Origin: Irregularibacter muris
Lineage (GTDB): Bacteria > Bacillota > Clostridia > Eubacteriales > Garciellaceae
Direction: 5' to 3'
Assembly: GCF_024622505.1 (NCBI RefSeq)
Contig: NZ_JANKAS010000006.1
Coordinates: 1 to 64,000 of the forward strand
Length of the DNA: 64,000 nt
The notes beneath the pieces were generated by a model, which worked only from the letters and a program-made list of their open reading frames with translations, was not told where the DNA came from and ran no database searches. Position numbers and translations under genes: made by a program. Position 1 is the first letter of the stretch; every line of letters starts with the position of its first letter. Below, in pieces: positions 35,729 to 46,402 of the stretch.

Positions 35729-36726
35729 ATATTTTAGTGACGGGTGGAGCTGGTTTTATCGGCTCAAACTTTATCAAATATATGTTTTCGCATTTTGATT
35801 ATTCCATTATCAACCTTGATAAGTTGACCTATGCAGGAAATTTAAAAAATCTAGAGGATGTTGCCCTGGATAAAAGATATCATTTTGTACAGGGAGATAT
35901 TTGTGATAGGGAGTTATTAGAAGATGTTTTTAATCGCTATGATATAGAGGTGGTGATTAACTTTGCAGCCGAATCCCACGTGGATAGAAGTATAGAGGAT
36001 CCAGAAGTATTTTTAAAAACCAATATTCTAGGAACCCAAGCCTTACTTGATACTGCTAAAAAGCATTGGAAGGTCGACCCTGATAATCAACACAGCAGAG
36101 AATTTAGACCCCATGTTAAATTTATTCAGATATCTACAGATGAAGTATATGGAAGTTTAGAGACTAAGGGGTTTTTCGTGGAAACTACCAATCTAGCCCC
36201 CAATAGCCCCTATTCGGCCTCAAAGGCTGCTGCAGATATGCTGGTTAGAGCTTATTTTATGACCTATGGTTTACCGACAAACATCACAAGGTGTTCCAAT
36301 AATTATGGACCTTACCAATTTCCTGAAAAGTTAATCCCTTTAATGATTAACAATGCTCTGAAGGACAAAAGCTTGCCTATATATGGAGACGGGAAACAAG
36401 TTCGTGACTGGCTATACGTAGAGGATCACTGTAGGGCTATAGAGGCTGTGCTCCATAGGGGGAGAATAGGGGAAGTGTATAATATTGGGGGAAATAATGA
36501 AAAACAAAATATTGAGATGGTAGAGATTATTCTCAAGTATTTAAACAAAGGGGAGAAACTAATTACCCATGTGAGGGATAGACTGGGTCACGATATAAGA
36601 TATGCTATAGATAATACGAAGATAACTACAGAACTTGGTTGGAGTCCTATGTATAGTTTTGAAGAAGGAATAGATAGAACCATTAGCTGGTATATGAAAA
36701 ATAAAAATATCTTCCTAGGGCCCTAG
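35725..36726 (+). CDS. rfbB: dTDP-glucose 4,6-dehydratase
   Basis: A 333-residue short-chain dehydrogenase/reductase. The NAD site is TGGAGFIGSNFIKYM, the catalytic elements are STDEVYG (Thr, Asp, Glu) and YSASKAAADM (Tyr-x3-Lys), and RCSNNYGPYQFPEKLIPLMI is the family signature. It converts dTDP-glucose to dTDP-4-keto-6-deoxyglucose, the substrate expected for the aminotransferase at 33121-34269. It is translationally coupled to rfbA and ends inside a perfect palindromic terminator. Confidence 0.95.
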   Translation: MNILVTGGAGFIGSNFIKYMFSHFDYSIINLDKLTYAGNLKNLEDVALDKRYHFVQGDICDRELLEDVFNRYDIEVVINFAAESHVDRSIEDPEVFLKTNILGTQALLDTAKKHWKVDPDNQHSREFRPHVKFIQISTDEVYGSLETKGFFVETTNLAPNSPYSASKAAADMLVRAYFMTYGLPTNITRCSNNYGPYQFPEKLIPLMINNALKDKSLPIYGDGKQVRDWLYVEDHCRAIEAVLHRGRIGEVYNIGGNNEKQNIEMVEIILKYLNKGEKLITHVRDRLGHDIRYAIDNTKITTELGWSPMYSFEEGIDRTISWYMKNKNIFLGP

Positions 36727-36738
36727 GAAGATATTTTT
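36703..36738. terminator. Palindromic terminator overlapping the rfbB stop
   Basis: A perfect palindrome with 18-nt arms centred at 36720/36721, T-rich on the right and A-rich on the left. It lies between convergent genes and can terminate in both directions. Confidence 0.8.
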
Positions 36739-36754
36739 ATTGTGGAGCAAAATC

Positions 36755-37981
36755 TTAATAACTTTCTGCTATTTCAATATCTTCTATAGAAACTAATTCT
36801 CCTTCAGAAGCTGCTACCACTACAGAGGCAGAGGCATCCCCGACAATATTGACCGTGGTTCTAGCCATATCCAGAATTCTGTCAATACCTGCTAGAAGAG
36901 CGATCCCCTCTAAGGGAAGATTTACCGATTGAAGAACCATAGTGAGCATAACCAGTCCAGCACCAGGAACTCCTGCTGTGCCAATAGAAGCCAAAGTGGC
37001 TGTCAGTACAATAGTCAATTGTTGGGCTAAGGAAAGATCTAAGCCATAGACCTGGGCTACAAACAAAGCACATATCCCTTGGTAAAGAGCCGTACCATCC
37101 ATATTAATGGTAGCCCCTAGGGGAAGGACAAAACTAGATATACTTTCGGATACCCCAAGGTTTTCTTGTACATTTCGCAGGGTTACCGGTAAAGTACCGG
37201 CACTACTACTGGTACTAAAGGCTACGGTAGCTGCTTGGGAAATACCCTTAAAGAACCTTAAGGGACTCATCTTAGCAAAAAGCTTTACTGCAGAGGAATA
37301 TACTACCGCCGAGTGAATAATAGCCCCTATATAGACGGCTGCAATTACCTTAATAAGAGGAAGAAGGACTGAAGGCCCATTGGTTGCCACTACAGGTACA
37401 ATTAAAGCAAATACACCATAGGGAGCTAAGGTCATAATAAACCCAGTAATCTTATACATTACTTCTGCCAAGGAGTCAAAAAAATTGTACAAGGGTTTGC
37501 CCTTTTCCCCTAGGACCGCAATAGCTATCCCAATAGATAATGCAAAGACAATAATTTGCAGCATATCTCCGTTGACTAGTGCTGCAATGGGGTTAGTAGG
37601 CACCATATTCAGTAAAGTTTCAGTCAAAGAAGGAGCTTCTACCGCTTCCACAGAGGCGTCTATGGGTATAGTTAGTCCAGCACCGGGAGTAAATAAATTT
37701 CCTAATATAAGTCCGATGATTACAGCTACACAGGTGGTGGCTAAATAATAAAGCATGGTTTTTCCGCCAATTCTTCCCAATTTTTTGGGATCACCAATAC
37801 TGGCCGCTCCTACAACAAGAGAAGAAAGCACTAAGGGAACAATAATCATTTTAATAAGGTTTAAAAATAGTGTCCCAAAGGGGTGGATATAATCGGTAGC
37901 AATATGGGGTGATCCAGTTAGGAATAATCCTAAAATAATACCGGCTATTAAACCGAGCAATATTTTCGTTGTCAGTTTCAA
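36755..37981 (-). CDS. Dicarboxylate/amino acid:cation symporter (DAACS family, GltP-like)
   Basis: A 408-residue membrane carrier for acidic amino acids, dicarboxylates or serine/threonine, driven by sodium or protons. The family motifs are clear: FLNLIKMIIVPLVLSSLVVG in helix 3, the serine-rich hairpin AFSTSSSAGTLPVTL, the substrate/cation motif NMDGTALYQGI, and GAGLVMLTMVLQS in the second hairpin. Length is normal. GGAGG lies 7-8 nt before the ATG on the minus strand. It appears monocistronic. Confidence 0.9.
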   Translation of the reverse strand: MKLTTKILLGLIAGIILGLFLTGSPHIATDYIHPFGTLFLNLIKMIIVPLVLSSLVVGAASIGDPKKLGRIGGKTMLYYLATTCVAVIIGLILGNLFTPGAGLTIPIDASVEAVEAPSLTETLLNMVPTNPIAALVNGDMLQIIVFALSIGIAIAVLGEKGKPLYNFFDSLAEVMYKITGFIMTLAPYGVFALIVPVVATNGPSVLLPLIKVIAAVYIGAIIHSAVVYSSAVKLFAKMSPLRFFKGISQAATVAFSTSSSAGTLPVTLRNVQENLGVSESISSFVLPLGATINMDGTALYQGICALFVAQVYGLDLSLAQQLTIVLTATLASIGTAGVPGAGLVMLTMVLQSVNLPLEGIALLAGIDRILDMARTTVNIVGDASASVVVAASEGELVSIEDIEIAESY

Positions 37982-38114
37982 ATAAAATCCCTCCTTTAAT
38001 TGAAATATAATTCAATTTATACCCGCCTATTAACAAAAAAATTACATATTTTATCTATTTAATCATATTTTTTTGTAAAAAACAACCTAAAAGTTTTGCT
38101 CTTAAACAATATTT

Positions 38115-40091
38115 CTAAAGATCATTACTGATATTTCTAATAATGTCATAATTGGAATCTTTACTTTCCACAAAGGCTTCAACAGGGGTCTTTATATTAT
38201 CCTCATTATGGAAATTTACTAAGGTGTTTTTTAGACTTTCCCATAAATCTTTGGGCATATTTTCCCGAGCAGCGATAACATCCTTTGGTATGGGATCTGT
38301 TTTTATAATGATTTCCAATTGATCCATAGGTAACCCTTGTTTAACAGCCAGATCAAAGGCTTCACTATAGGTTGCACCGGCCTCTACCTCTCCTGAAAGC
38401 ACAGCTTGAATGACCTTATCATGGCTTCCTAAGAAAATAGTTTTTGATAAATCCTCATCAAAAAGATTGTTCTCTGCCATGATGTTTTTGGCAAAAAGAT
38501 AGCCTGATGCACTATTTTTATCTACGTATCCAAAGGCCTTACCCTTTAAATCATTTACCCTATGAATGCCACTATTTTTCCTGGCTATGATATATCCCAG
38601 GTAAGAATCTTTACCATTTACTACAGGGGTAACCAATGGGATAATATTGCTTTTTTCCTTTGCTTTTACATAGGCAAAGGGGGAGAACCATCCTATATCA
38701 ATCTTGCTATCCCTTATCCAATTATTTAATGTCTCATAATCTTTGACAATAATGGTACGGGCTCGACAGCCAATTTCTTGACAGGTTTTGGATAGAATAG
38801 GTGCATACATGTTTTTTATGTTTTCTGGTGAAGTAAAGGGGTTAACCCCAATAATAATTTCGTTATTCTCTTTTACTTTGACGATATTTTCTTGGAATTT
38901 CTCAGAAACAACTTCTAGTTTATTGCCATAATCAATGATTTCCTTATTTTTGCTTTGCTGCATTTCTACAATTTTTAAAAGTTCAAATAACATATTATGG
39001 GTTTCTTCAACGGCAGCTGCTGTTGAACGGGATTCCCCATTGATCTCTTTAGCGGAAATAAGCTGCCTACCAGAGATCTTTTTCACATCATTAAAGGAAT
39101 TTTTTATATTATTAATAATTTGTTCGATATCCGAAACCACAGCTGAAGATTCCTTAGCGATCGCCTCTGTTTGATGGACTTCTCTAATCATTTTCTCGAT
39201 AGATCCATGGGTTGTATTGATATCTTTATGAATCTGATTAACCACATTTTCAATTTTTTCAGTAGCCATATTGGTTTCTCCAGAGAGCTTTTTAATTTCC
39301 TGTGCTACGACAGAAAAGCCTCTTCCGGCATCACCGGCTCGGGCTGCTTCAATAGATGCATTAAGGGATAACAAATTAATCTGATTGGATATTTCTTGTA
39401 TATACTCAATAATTTTGTTTATCTCCTGGGAAGATCTATATAGACTTTGGTGACTTGAGGAAGTTTCTTCTATAGATTGTGTAAGGTCCAACATAGATTC
39501 TTGAATACTCCCTAAAGTGTTTTTATTTTCTCCCAGCATAGTATAAGATTTATTGGATTCTGCTTCTGCATCCAAAATAATGTTATTTAAATCATCAGAA
39601 TGGACAACAAACTCTTCCATAGTGGCGGTTATTTCCTCTGCACTGGCAGCATTTTGTTCGCCATATTCTTGAATTTTATAGAAAAACTTTGCAAGGTTTT
39701 CAAATGCTTTTATATTATTAATAGATAGCCATAATAATTGTTGAATATCAAAATTCATGGATTCAGATAGATCGAAAAGTTTGCCGATAACTTTTCGATT
39801 GGTTACGGAAGATTTATCTTTTTCTGGGTCGGGCTTGTCCAAAGTTGTTCCCAGATCCATGAAACCATCTAACTTTAAAATGATGAAGGTAATGAAGAAG
39901 GTTCCTATTATAGAGAGTAGTAAATATACCCATCCAAAAGGAATAAAAAAATAAAGACCCATTTGCAAAAGCAAAACCCCAATACAAAAAATTACTTTAC
40001 TCATTAAACTATTCAAAGCGATTCCCCCATCCCTAAGATTGAATAAATGTAAAGGCATAACATCATTAATTTGAATGAACCCTTTAAGCAT
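38115..40091 (-). CDS. Methyl-accepting chemotaxis protein fused to a PhnD-type binding domain
   Basis: A protein of up to 658 residues. Two adjacent transmembrane helices (about 30-72) have almost no external loop between them. A cytoplasmic MCP signalling domain follows (about 115-400, with the hairpin-tip motif [18 protein letters not shown]). The last 240 residues are a PhnD/phosphonate-type periplasmic-binding fold ([47 protein letters not shown]). Because no helix separates them, the binding domain should be cytoplasmic, which is odd for this fold. Start uncertain: ATG 40091 lacks a spaced ribosome site, and TTG 40016 has GGGGGA 6 nt upstream. A three-codon frame (40107-40096) with a strong site precedes it. 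Confidence 0.83.
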   Translation of the reverse strand: MLKGFIQINDVMPLHLFNLRDGGIALNSLMSKVIFCIGVLLLQMGLYFFIPFGWVYLLLSIIGTFFITFIILKLDGFMDLGTTLDKPDPEKDKSSVTNRKVIGKLFDLSESMNFDIQQLLWLSINNIKAFENLAKFFYKIQEYGEQNAASAEEITATMEEFVVHSDDLNNIILDAEAESNKSYTMLGENKNTLGSIQESMLDLTQSIEETSSSHQSLYRSSQEINKIIEYIQEISNQINLLSLNASIEAARAGDAGRGFSVVAQEIKKLSGETNMATEKIENVVNQIHKDINTTHGSIEKMIREVHQTEAIAKESSAVVSDIEQIINNIKNSFNDVKKISGRQLISAKEINGESRSTAAAVEETHNMLFELLKIVEMQQSKNKEIIDYGNKLEVVSEKFQENIVKVKENNEIIIGVNPFTSPENIKNMYAPILSKTCQEIGCRARTIIVKDYETLNNWIRDSKIDIGWFSPFAYVKAKEKSNIIPLVTPVVNGKDSYLGYIIARKNSGIHRVNDLKGKAFGYVDKNSASGYLFAKNIMAENNLFDEDLSKTIFLGSHDKVIQAVLSGEVEAGATYSEAFDLAVKQGLPMDQLEIIIKTDPIPKDVIAARENMPKDLWESLKNTLVNFHNEDNIKTPVEAFVESKDSNYDIIRNISNDL

Positions 40092-40545
40092 AACTTTAGA
40101 TAGACATGTTTTTTCCTCCCTCCTTTAATTTTTAAAAGCACGATTTTATTTATCCCCAAATAGAAGATTTGAAATTATATTATTAAACCCTTCGATATAA
40201 ATATTCAAAGTCCTCTTGGTTAAAAATAAAATTTTCCATTATGTAACAGCTAATGTTAGAAGTAAAAATAATCCCTAGAATAGATTGGTAAAAAGGATCA
40301 AGTGCAAATAGTTTTTTAAACTAAAATGGGAAAAAGTATCAAGTAATTAAATACTTAACAAAGTTTGCACCAAATTTAAACGTTTACATTTTGGCATGAT
40401 ATTTGCAATAATTTATGGCAGGAGTGGAACACAAGTAAATTCATTTTATCAATTAGATGGATGGAAATTAGAAATACCCATAGTTTAATCCAGACAATCC
40501 TGTCTGTTGATTAAAATAAACACAAAATATTAAGGAGGTGGAACA
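40092..40545. other. Intergenic control region of the glycerol module
   Basis: The region holds the leader of the chemoreceptor gene on the minus strand (AAAGGAGGGAGG at about 40114-40126 followed by ATG-TCT-ATC-TAA) and the sigma-54 promoter of the glycerol operon. Upstream of that promoter, GTGCAAA (40302-40308) and TTTGCAC (40364-40370) form an inverted pair 55 nt apart that could be activator sites. AAGGAGG at 40533-40539 is the ribosome site for 40546. Confidence 0.5.
40391..40407 (+). promoter_or_regulatory. Sigma-54 (-24/-12) promoter of the glycerol module
   Basis: TTGGCATG (40391-40398)-ATAT-TTGCA (40403-40407) gives the invariant GG and GC with exactly 10 nt between them, matching the sigma-54 consensus. 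Transcription would start near 40418, about 130 nt upstream of the first gene. A sigma-54 activator is encoded at the far end of the same cluster (46403-47824). Confidence 0.82.
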
Positions 40546-40920
40546 ATGAAACATCTTGGTACAATTATTGGAACGGCAATAGCAGGTATTTTTGTTATGA
40601 GTGTTTGGGGAGCCTTTGCCGATGCTTATGGAATTGGAGGTGGATGGTTCGCAGGATTTATTATCATTGGCACCATGTGGTTCTTAAACCATTCTGTAGG
40701 TCTATTAAACAACGGAGGAGCCTTTGTAGACATGGCAGCAGGTATAGGAATGGCAGGAACCATGAGAGACGTATTTATGCAAGGCGGAGAAGCCTTTACA
40801 TCATGCCTACCAACTTTGGTTGTTGTATTAATTGGGGGTATGGCTGGGGGTTTTGTAGCTGCAAAATGTGAGCAATATTTAGAAAAGAAAAAGGCTGAGC
40901 CACAAAAGGCAGAGGCATAG
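40546..40920 (+). CDS. Lin0368-family putative glycerol transporter subunit (first)
   Basis: A 124-residue protein with about four hydrophobic segments and a charged C-terminal tail (KKKAEPQKAEA). It shares the pattern W-x-AGFIIxGTxWxLNH, GAxxDMA and LxGGxxGGF with the next gene product, so the two are paralogous subunits. The family name comes from Listeria Lin0368, which is also encoded beside glycerol kinase. No GlpF-type channel is present in this cluster, so the pair may supply the uptake step. The transport role is predicted, not shown. Confidence 0.72.
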   Translation: MKHLGTIIGTAIAGIFVMSVWGAFADAYGIGGGWFAGFIIIGTMWFLNHSVGLLNNGGAFVDMAAGIGMAGTMRDVFMQGGEAFTSCLPTLVVVLIGGMAGGFVAAKCEQYLEKKKAEPQKAEA

Positions 40921-40958
40921 AAATCAAAAATTAAATCGAAATGAAGGGGGGATTATCA

Positions 40959-41291
40959 GTGACATTTCAAAATATAGTGGCAACCTTTGCAGGAGCATTT
41001 ATTTTCCCATTTCTTATCAGAATGCTATGGGGAAAAATGGTTGAAAACTGGGGAAATATCGGCGGATGGATGGCAGCGGGCTTTATCGTTGGAACCACAT
41101 GGACGCTAAACCATGGTTTAAATATGATATTCCAAACAGGAGCATGGATAGACATGGCTTGGGCAGCAGGAATAGGACTTTTCGTTGCATCATTGGTTAG
41201 TGGAGATAGCTTTTCCAAAGGTTTCCCAGATTATATTTCTGCATTAGTTGGCGGTACTTTAGGCGGATTTATCTTATCCTGTTTTCTGTAA
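40959..41291 (+). CDS. Lin0368-family putative glycerol transporter subunit (second)
   Basis: A 110-residue, four-segment membrane protein paralogous to the product of 40546-40920 (AGFIVGTTWTLNHGLN, GAWIDMAWAAGIG, ALVGGTLGGFILS). I prefer GTG 40959 as start, because GGGGGG lies 8 nt upstream, over ATG 40941. Two small related membrane proteins encoded side by side often form an antiparallel or hetero-oligomeric carrier. Located 38 nt after the first subunit and 139 nt before glycerol kinase. Confidence 0.7.
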   Translation: MTFQNIVATFAGAFIFPFLIRMLWGKMVENWGNIGGWMAAGFIVGTTWTLNHGLNMIFQTGAWIDMAWAAGIGLFVASLVSGDSFSKGFPDYISALVGGTLGGFILSCFL

Positions 41292-41415
41292 TATAACGAA
41301 ATTATATTAAAATTTATACCACCAAGTAAGATCCACTACCATTTTAAATAAGATAGAATCATGGTATTGTACTATAGGATGATACACTTCAAATATCGTA
41401 GAAACAAGAAAATAA

Positions 41416-42972
<1,557 letters not shown>

Positions 42973-42987
42973 AAATCTATGAAAACA

Positions 42988-43113
42988 TTTACAGTAAATT
43001 GTAAATATGATAGAATGAATTAAAAGTTAATTGAGGGCTTAGAGAAGATGGAAAGCCACACTAAAGTTTACCTATGGGGAGATAGGTAAGACTTAGTGTG
43101 GCTTTTTTTCTAC
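42988..43113 (+). promoter_or_regulatory. Promoter and terminator-leader between glpK and the GlpA-like gene
   Basis: TTTACA (42988-42993)-N17-TAGAAT (43011-43016) would start transcription near 43024. A long hairpin (43052-43109, arms AAAGCCACACTAAAG with CTTAGTGTGGCTTT and an inner TTTACCTAT/ATAGGTAA stem) followed by a T-run ends at 43113. It terminates glpK transcription and may also act as an attenuator for the downstream genes. The remaining bases to 43266 contain a small GCGGC-type hairpin (43166-43181). Confidence 0.6.
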
Positions 43114-43266
43114 AATAAAAAAGTTGGTTTTCAGCGCAAGAGACCAAATTTTGCTATTTCATCAGAGCGGCGTTAGCCGCTTTCTTGTACTATTTTTCAA
43201 GGACTTTGAGGAAGAGAAGATCGGAATCTAGGGAATACAAATTTTCATAGGAAAGAGAGGGTTTTC

Positions 43267-44751
43267 ATGTACGATATCGTTATTATCGGAGCGGGAATTA
43301 TAGGGACCTTTATTGCAAGGGAATTATCTAGATATAAATTAAATATTGCATTAATCGATAAAGAAAATGATGTGGCTAATGGTACCACTAAGGCCAATAG
43401 TGCCATAGTACACGCAGGATTTGATGCTAAGCCAGGGTCAAAGATGGCAAGATTTAATGTAGAAGGTAATGCAATGTTTGACAAAATTTGTAATGATCTT
43501 GATGTAGAATTTAATCGAATAGGATCTTTGGTTATCGGTTTTAGTGAAGAAGAGATGAAGGAACTTCAAAAGTTATATCAAAGAGGATTGGAAAATCATG
43601 TTCCAGATATGGAAATTATAGATAAAAAAAGAGTAAAAGAGCTAGAACCCAATATCAGTGACAATGTAGTAGGGGCACTATATGCTGCTACTGGTGGGAT
43701 TGTTGGGCCCTGGGAAATGGCCATTGCCTTAGCTGAAAATGCCATAGAAAATGGAGTAGAGCTCTTGTTGAATCATGAAGTAAAGGATATACAGAAAACC
43801 CAGAAAGGATATGAACTTTTAACCAGTGAAGGGCCTATGCAGGCTAAGTGTATTATAAATTGTGCTGGGGTATATGCAGATCATATCAATAATATGATAG
43901 CAAAACCGACCTTTAAGATAAATCCAAGAAGAGGACAATATTTTGTGTTGGATAGAGATGCAAGGAATATTGTCAATACCGTAGTATTCCAATGCCCCAC
44001 CAAACTAGGAAAGGGTATATTGGTCACCCCCACTGTTCACGGAAATATCCTAGTAGGCCCAGATGCTGAAGATTTAGATGATAGGGAAAACCTGAGTACC
44101 ACAGCAGATCGGTTGGAATATATCAAGGAGATTGCAAAACTGACTATGGAGAAAATACCCTATCATATGACCATAACAACCTTTGCAGGATTGAGGGCAG
44201 AGCCTAGTACGGGAGATTTTATTATAGAAGAGTCTAAGGATGCAAAGGGTTTTATCAATGTTGCGGGCATTAAATCTCCTGGCCTAACCTCTTCCCCTGC
44301 TATTGCCCAATATGTTGTCGGTCTGGTGGGGAAAATTCTAGGCAACTTAGAAGAAAAAGCTGAATTTAATCCTACAAGAAGAAAACTAATAAGATTTGAT
44401 CAGCTTAGTCAAGAGGAAAAAGAGGAGACCATCAAAAGAGATTCAAGATTTGGCAGAATTATATGTAGATGTGAACATATTACAGAGGGAGAAATTGTCG
44501 ACATCATCAAAAGAAAGGCTGGAGCCACTACAGTAGATGGGGTAAAAAGAAGAGCGAGACCAGGAACGGGAAGATGTCAAGGAGGCTTTTGTGGCCCCAG
44601 AGTTGTGGAAATATTGGCAAGGGAATTAGGCAAGGATATGGCTGAAATCCTAAAGGACGGGAGAAATTCCAATGTTCTGACAGAAAAGACCCATAAGGGA
44701 AGTGACGGTAGCGATGTAAAAGAGTGGGCAGCCGTTTCAATAGAAAAATAA
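43267..44751 (+). CDS. GlpA-like FAD-dependent glycerol-3-phosphate dehydrogenase with BFD [2Fe-2S] domain
   Basis: A 494-residue oxidoreductase. The FAD site is DIVIIGAGIIGTFIARELSR, the DAO-type domain covers about 1-360, and a C-terminal bacterioferritin-associated-ferredoxin-like domain carries ICRCEHITEGEIVDII and GTGRCQGGFCGP (four Cys for a 2Fe-2S cluster). This arrangement matches the anaerobic glycerol-3-phosphate dehydrogenase GlpA and its relatives. It would oxidise glycerol-3-phosphate to dihydroxyacetone phosphate. Starts at ATG 43267, 12 nt before the next gene, after the glpK terminator. Confidence 0.86.
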   Translation: MYDIVIIGAGIIGTFIARELSRYKLNIALIDKENDVANGTTKANSAIVHAGFDAKPGSKMARFNVEGNAMFDKICNDLDVEFNRIGSLVIGFSEEEMKELQKLYQRGLENHVPDMEIIDKKRVKELEPNISDNVVGALYAATGGIVGPWEMAIALAENAIENGVELLLNHEVKDIQKTQKGYELLTSEGPMQAKCIINCAGVYADHINNMIAKPTFKINPRRGQYFVLDRDARNIVNTVVFQCPTKLGKGILVTPTVHGNILVGPDAEDLDDRENLSTTADRLEYIKEIAKLTMEKIPYHMTITTFAGLRAEPSTGDFIIEESKDAKGFINVAGIKSPGLTSSPAIAQYVVGLVGKILGNLEEKAEFNPTRRKLIRFDQLSQEEKEETIKRDSRFGRIICRCEHITEGEIVDIIKRKAGATTVDGVKRRARPGTGRCQGGFCGPRVVEILARELGKDMAEILKDGRNSNVLTEKTHKGSDGSDVKEWAAVSIEK

Positions 44752-44763
44752 GGGGGGAGTCAA

Positions 44764-46029
44764 GTGCTAAATTATGATATTGTTGTGATCGGAGGCGGTC
44801 CAGCTGGGCTGGCAGCGGCAATAGAAGCAAAGAAAAGTGGGATAGATAGTATTTTGGTTATTGATCGAGATAGGGAACTGGGAGGCATACTTCAACAATG
44901 CATACACAACGGTTTTGGACTTCATGAGTTTAAAGAAGAACTTACAGGACCAGAATATGCAGAGAGATTTATCGAGCAATTAAAGGAGCTTGATATTGAA
45001 TGCAAGTTAGATACTATGGTAATCGATATTACCCAAGATAGATTGATCCATGCCATTAATACAGAGGATGGCTATATGACCATTCAGGCAAAAGCCATTG
45101 TCTTGGCTATGGGTTGTAGGGAAAGAACAAGGGGGGCCATCGCCATACCTGGTTCTAGACCAGCAGGGATATTTACCGCAGGGACAGCCCAGAGATATAT
45201 CAATATGGAAGGTTATATGGTTGGTAAAAAGGTGTTTATTTTAGGCTCAGGGGATATTGGACTAATCATGGCCAGAAGACTTATCTTAGAAGGGGCAGAA
45301 GTAAGTGCCGTAGCAGAAGTTATGCCCTATTCCGGAGGCCTTACTCGAAATATCGTTCAATGTCTAGAGGATTTTAATATCCCCTTGCTTCTAAGTCATA
45401 CCATTGTTGATATTAAAGGAAAGGACAAGATTGAAGGGGTTGTCCTATCCAAAGTAGACAGCCATAGAAAACCTATAGCTGGAACAGAAAAATATTTTGA
45501 ATGTGATACCTTACTTTTATCTGTAGGATTAATACCAGAGAATGAACTTTCTAAAAGTGCAGGTATAGAAATGGATCCAGCAACCAATGGTCCCATAGTC
45601 AATGAGTCCATGGAAACTACTGTGGAGGGGATATTTGCCTGTGGAAACGTAGTACATGTTCATGATTTAGTAGATTATGTCAGTCAAGAGAGCAGACGGG
45701 CAGGAAGTAATGCAGCCAAATATGTAAAGGATATGCTTATAAGAAACGGAAGTACCCTACAAGCTAGGCCTGGTGATGGAGTAGGTTACATTGTTCCCCA
45801 GATTATCCGTACCGATAACCTAGAAAAGAATTTGGATTTATTTATGAGGGTAAAGAATGTATATTCCCATGGAAAATTAGTCATAAGAGTAGACGGTGTT
45901 CCAGTGAGAGAGATTAAAAAGAAACACATGGCCCCTGGTGAGATGGAAAGAATTAAATTGGATTTAGAATTGCTTAAAGATAAAAATGACTCTATATTAT
46001 CCGTTGAGGTAGAAAAGGAGGTGGTATGA
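44764..46029 (+). CDS. NAD(P)/FAD-dependent oxidoreductase, GlpB-position subunit
   Basis: A 421-residue flavoprotein. The FAD site is DIVVIGGGPAGLAAAIEAKK, then LGGILQQCIHNGFGLHEFKE, a second dinucleotide site KVFILGSGDIGLIMARRLI, and VEGIFACGNVVHVHDLVDYV at the C-terminal FAD-binding part. It sits between the GlpA-like and DUF1667 genes, an order seen for anaerobic glycerol-3-phosphate dehydrogenase complexes in Clostridia. The partner function of electron transfer to NAD or another acceptor is inferred. The start is GTG at 44764 with GGGGGG upstream; it overlaps the next gene by 4 nt. Confidence 0.85.
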   Translation: MLNYDIVVIGGGPAGLAAAIEAKKSGIDSILVIDRDRELGGILQQCIHNGFGLHEFKEELTGPEYAERFIEQLKELDIECKLDTMVIDITQDRLIHAINTEDGYMTIQAKAIVLAMGCRERTRGAIAIPGSRPAGIFTAGTAQRYINMEGYMVGKKVFILGSGDIGLIMARRLILEGAEVSAVAEVMPYSGGLTRNIVQCLEDFNIPLLLSHTIVDIKGKDKIEGVVLSKVDSHRKPIAGTEKYFECDTLLLSVGLIPENELSKSAGIEMDPATNGPIVNESMETTVEGIFACGNVVHVHDLVDYVSQESRRAGSNAAKYVKDMLIRNGSTLQARPGDGVGYIVPQIIRTDNLEKNLDLFMRVKNVYSHGKLVIRVDGVPVREIKKKHMAPGEMERIKLDLELLKDKNDSILSVEVEKEVV

Positions 46030-46382
46030 TGGAAAGGAAAAACATGATTTGTATAGTTTGTCCCATAGGCTGTCATCTTGAAGTGGAGCGTATCGATGAG
46101 AAAGTTATTGTCACGGGCAATCAATGTAACCGAGGTCAGGCATATGGAATCAAGGAGCTAACTAATCCAACCAGAGTTTTAACTTCCACAGTAAAAGTAA
46201 ACAATGCCCACCTATCGAGATTACCCATAAAAACAAAAGGAGGGGTACCTAAGCATAAAATCAGTCAATGTATAAAAGAAATAAACAGTGTAGAATTAAA
46301 TGCACCTGTAAAGTTAGGACAAGTTGTTATAAAAAATATCCAAGGAACTGGTGTTGACGTAATTGCTTCTAGAAGCATATGA
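46026..46382 (+). CDS. DUF1667 iron-sulfur-type protein
   Basis: A 118-residue protein with an N-terminal cysteine motif ICIVCPIGCHLEVE and a fourth Cys in GNQCNRGQAYGI. These probably bind an Fe-S cluster. The family is found with GlpA/GlpB-like flavoproteins and is thought to be a third subunit in electron transfer. Two start codons are adjacent (46026 and 46029); AAGGAGGTGG is upstream. It ends 3 nt into the next open frame. Confidence 0.8.
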   Translation: MMERKNMICIVCPIGCHLEVERIDEKVIVTGNQCNRGQAYGIKELTNPTRVLTSTVKVNNAHLSRLPIKTKGGVPKHKISQCIKEINSVELNAPVKLGQVVIKNIQGTGVDVIASRSI

Positions 46383-46402
46383 ATAAACACAGGAGGGATA
46401 GG

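Noticed and set aside
43141-43240. Possible third copy of the 175-bp element or a repeat shared with 16088-16110 (TTGCTATTTCA)
   Set aside because: Only an 11-base match and no terminal inverted repeats; this can occur by chance in A/T-rich intergenic DNA.
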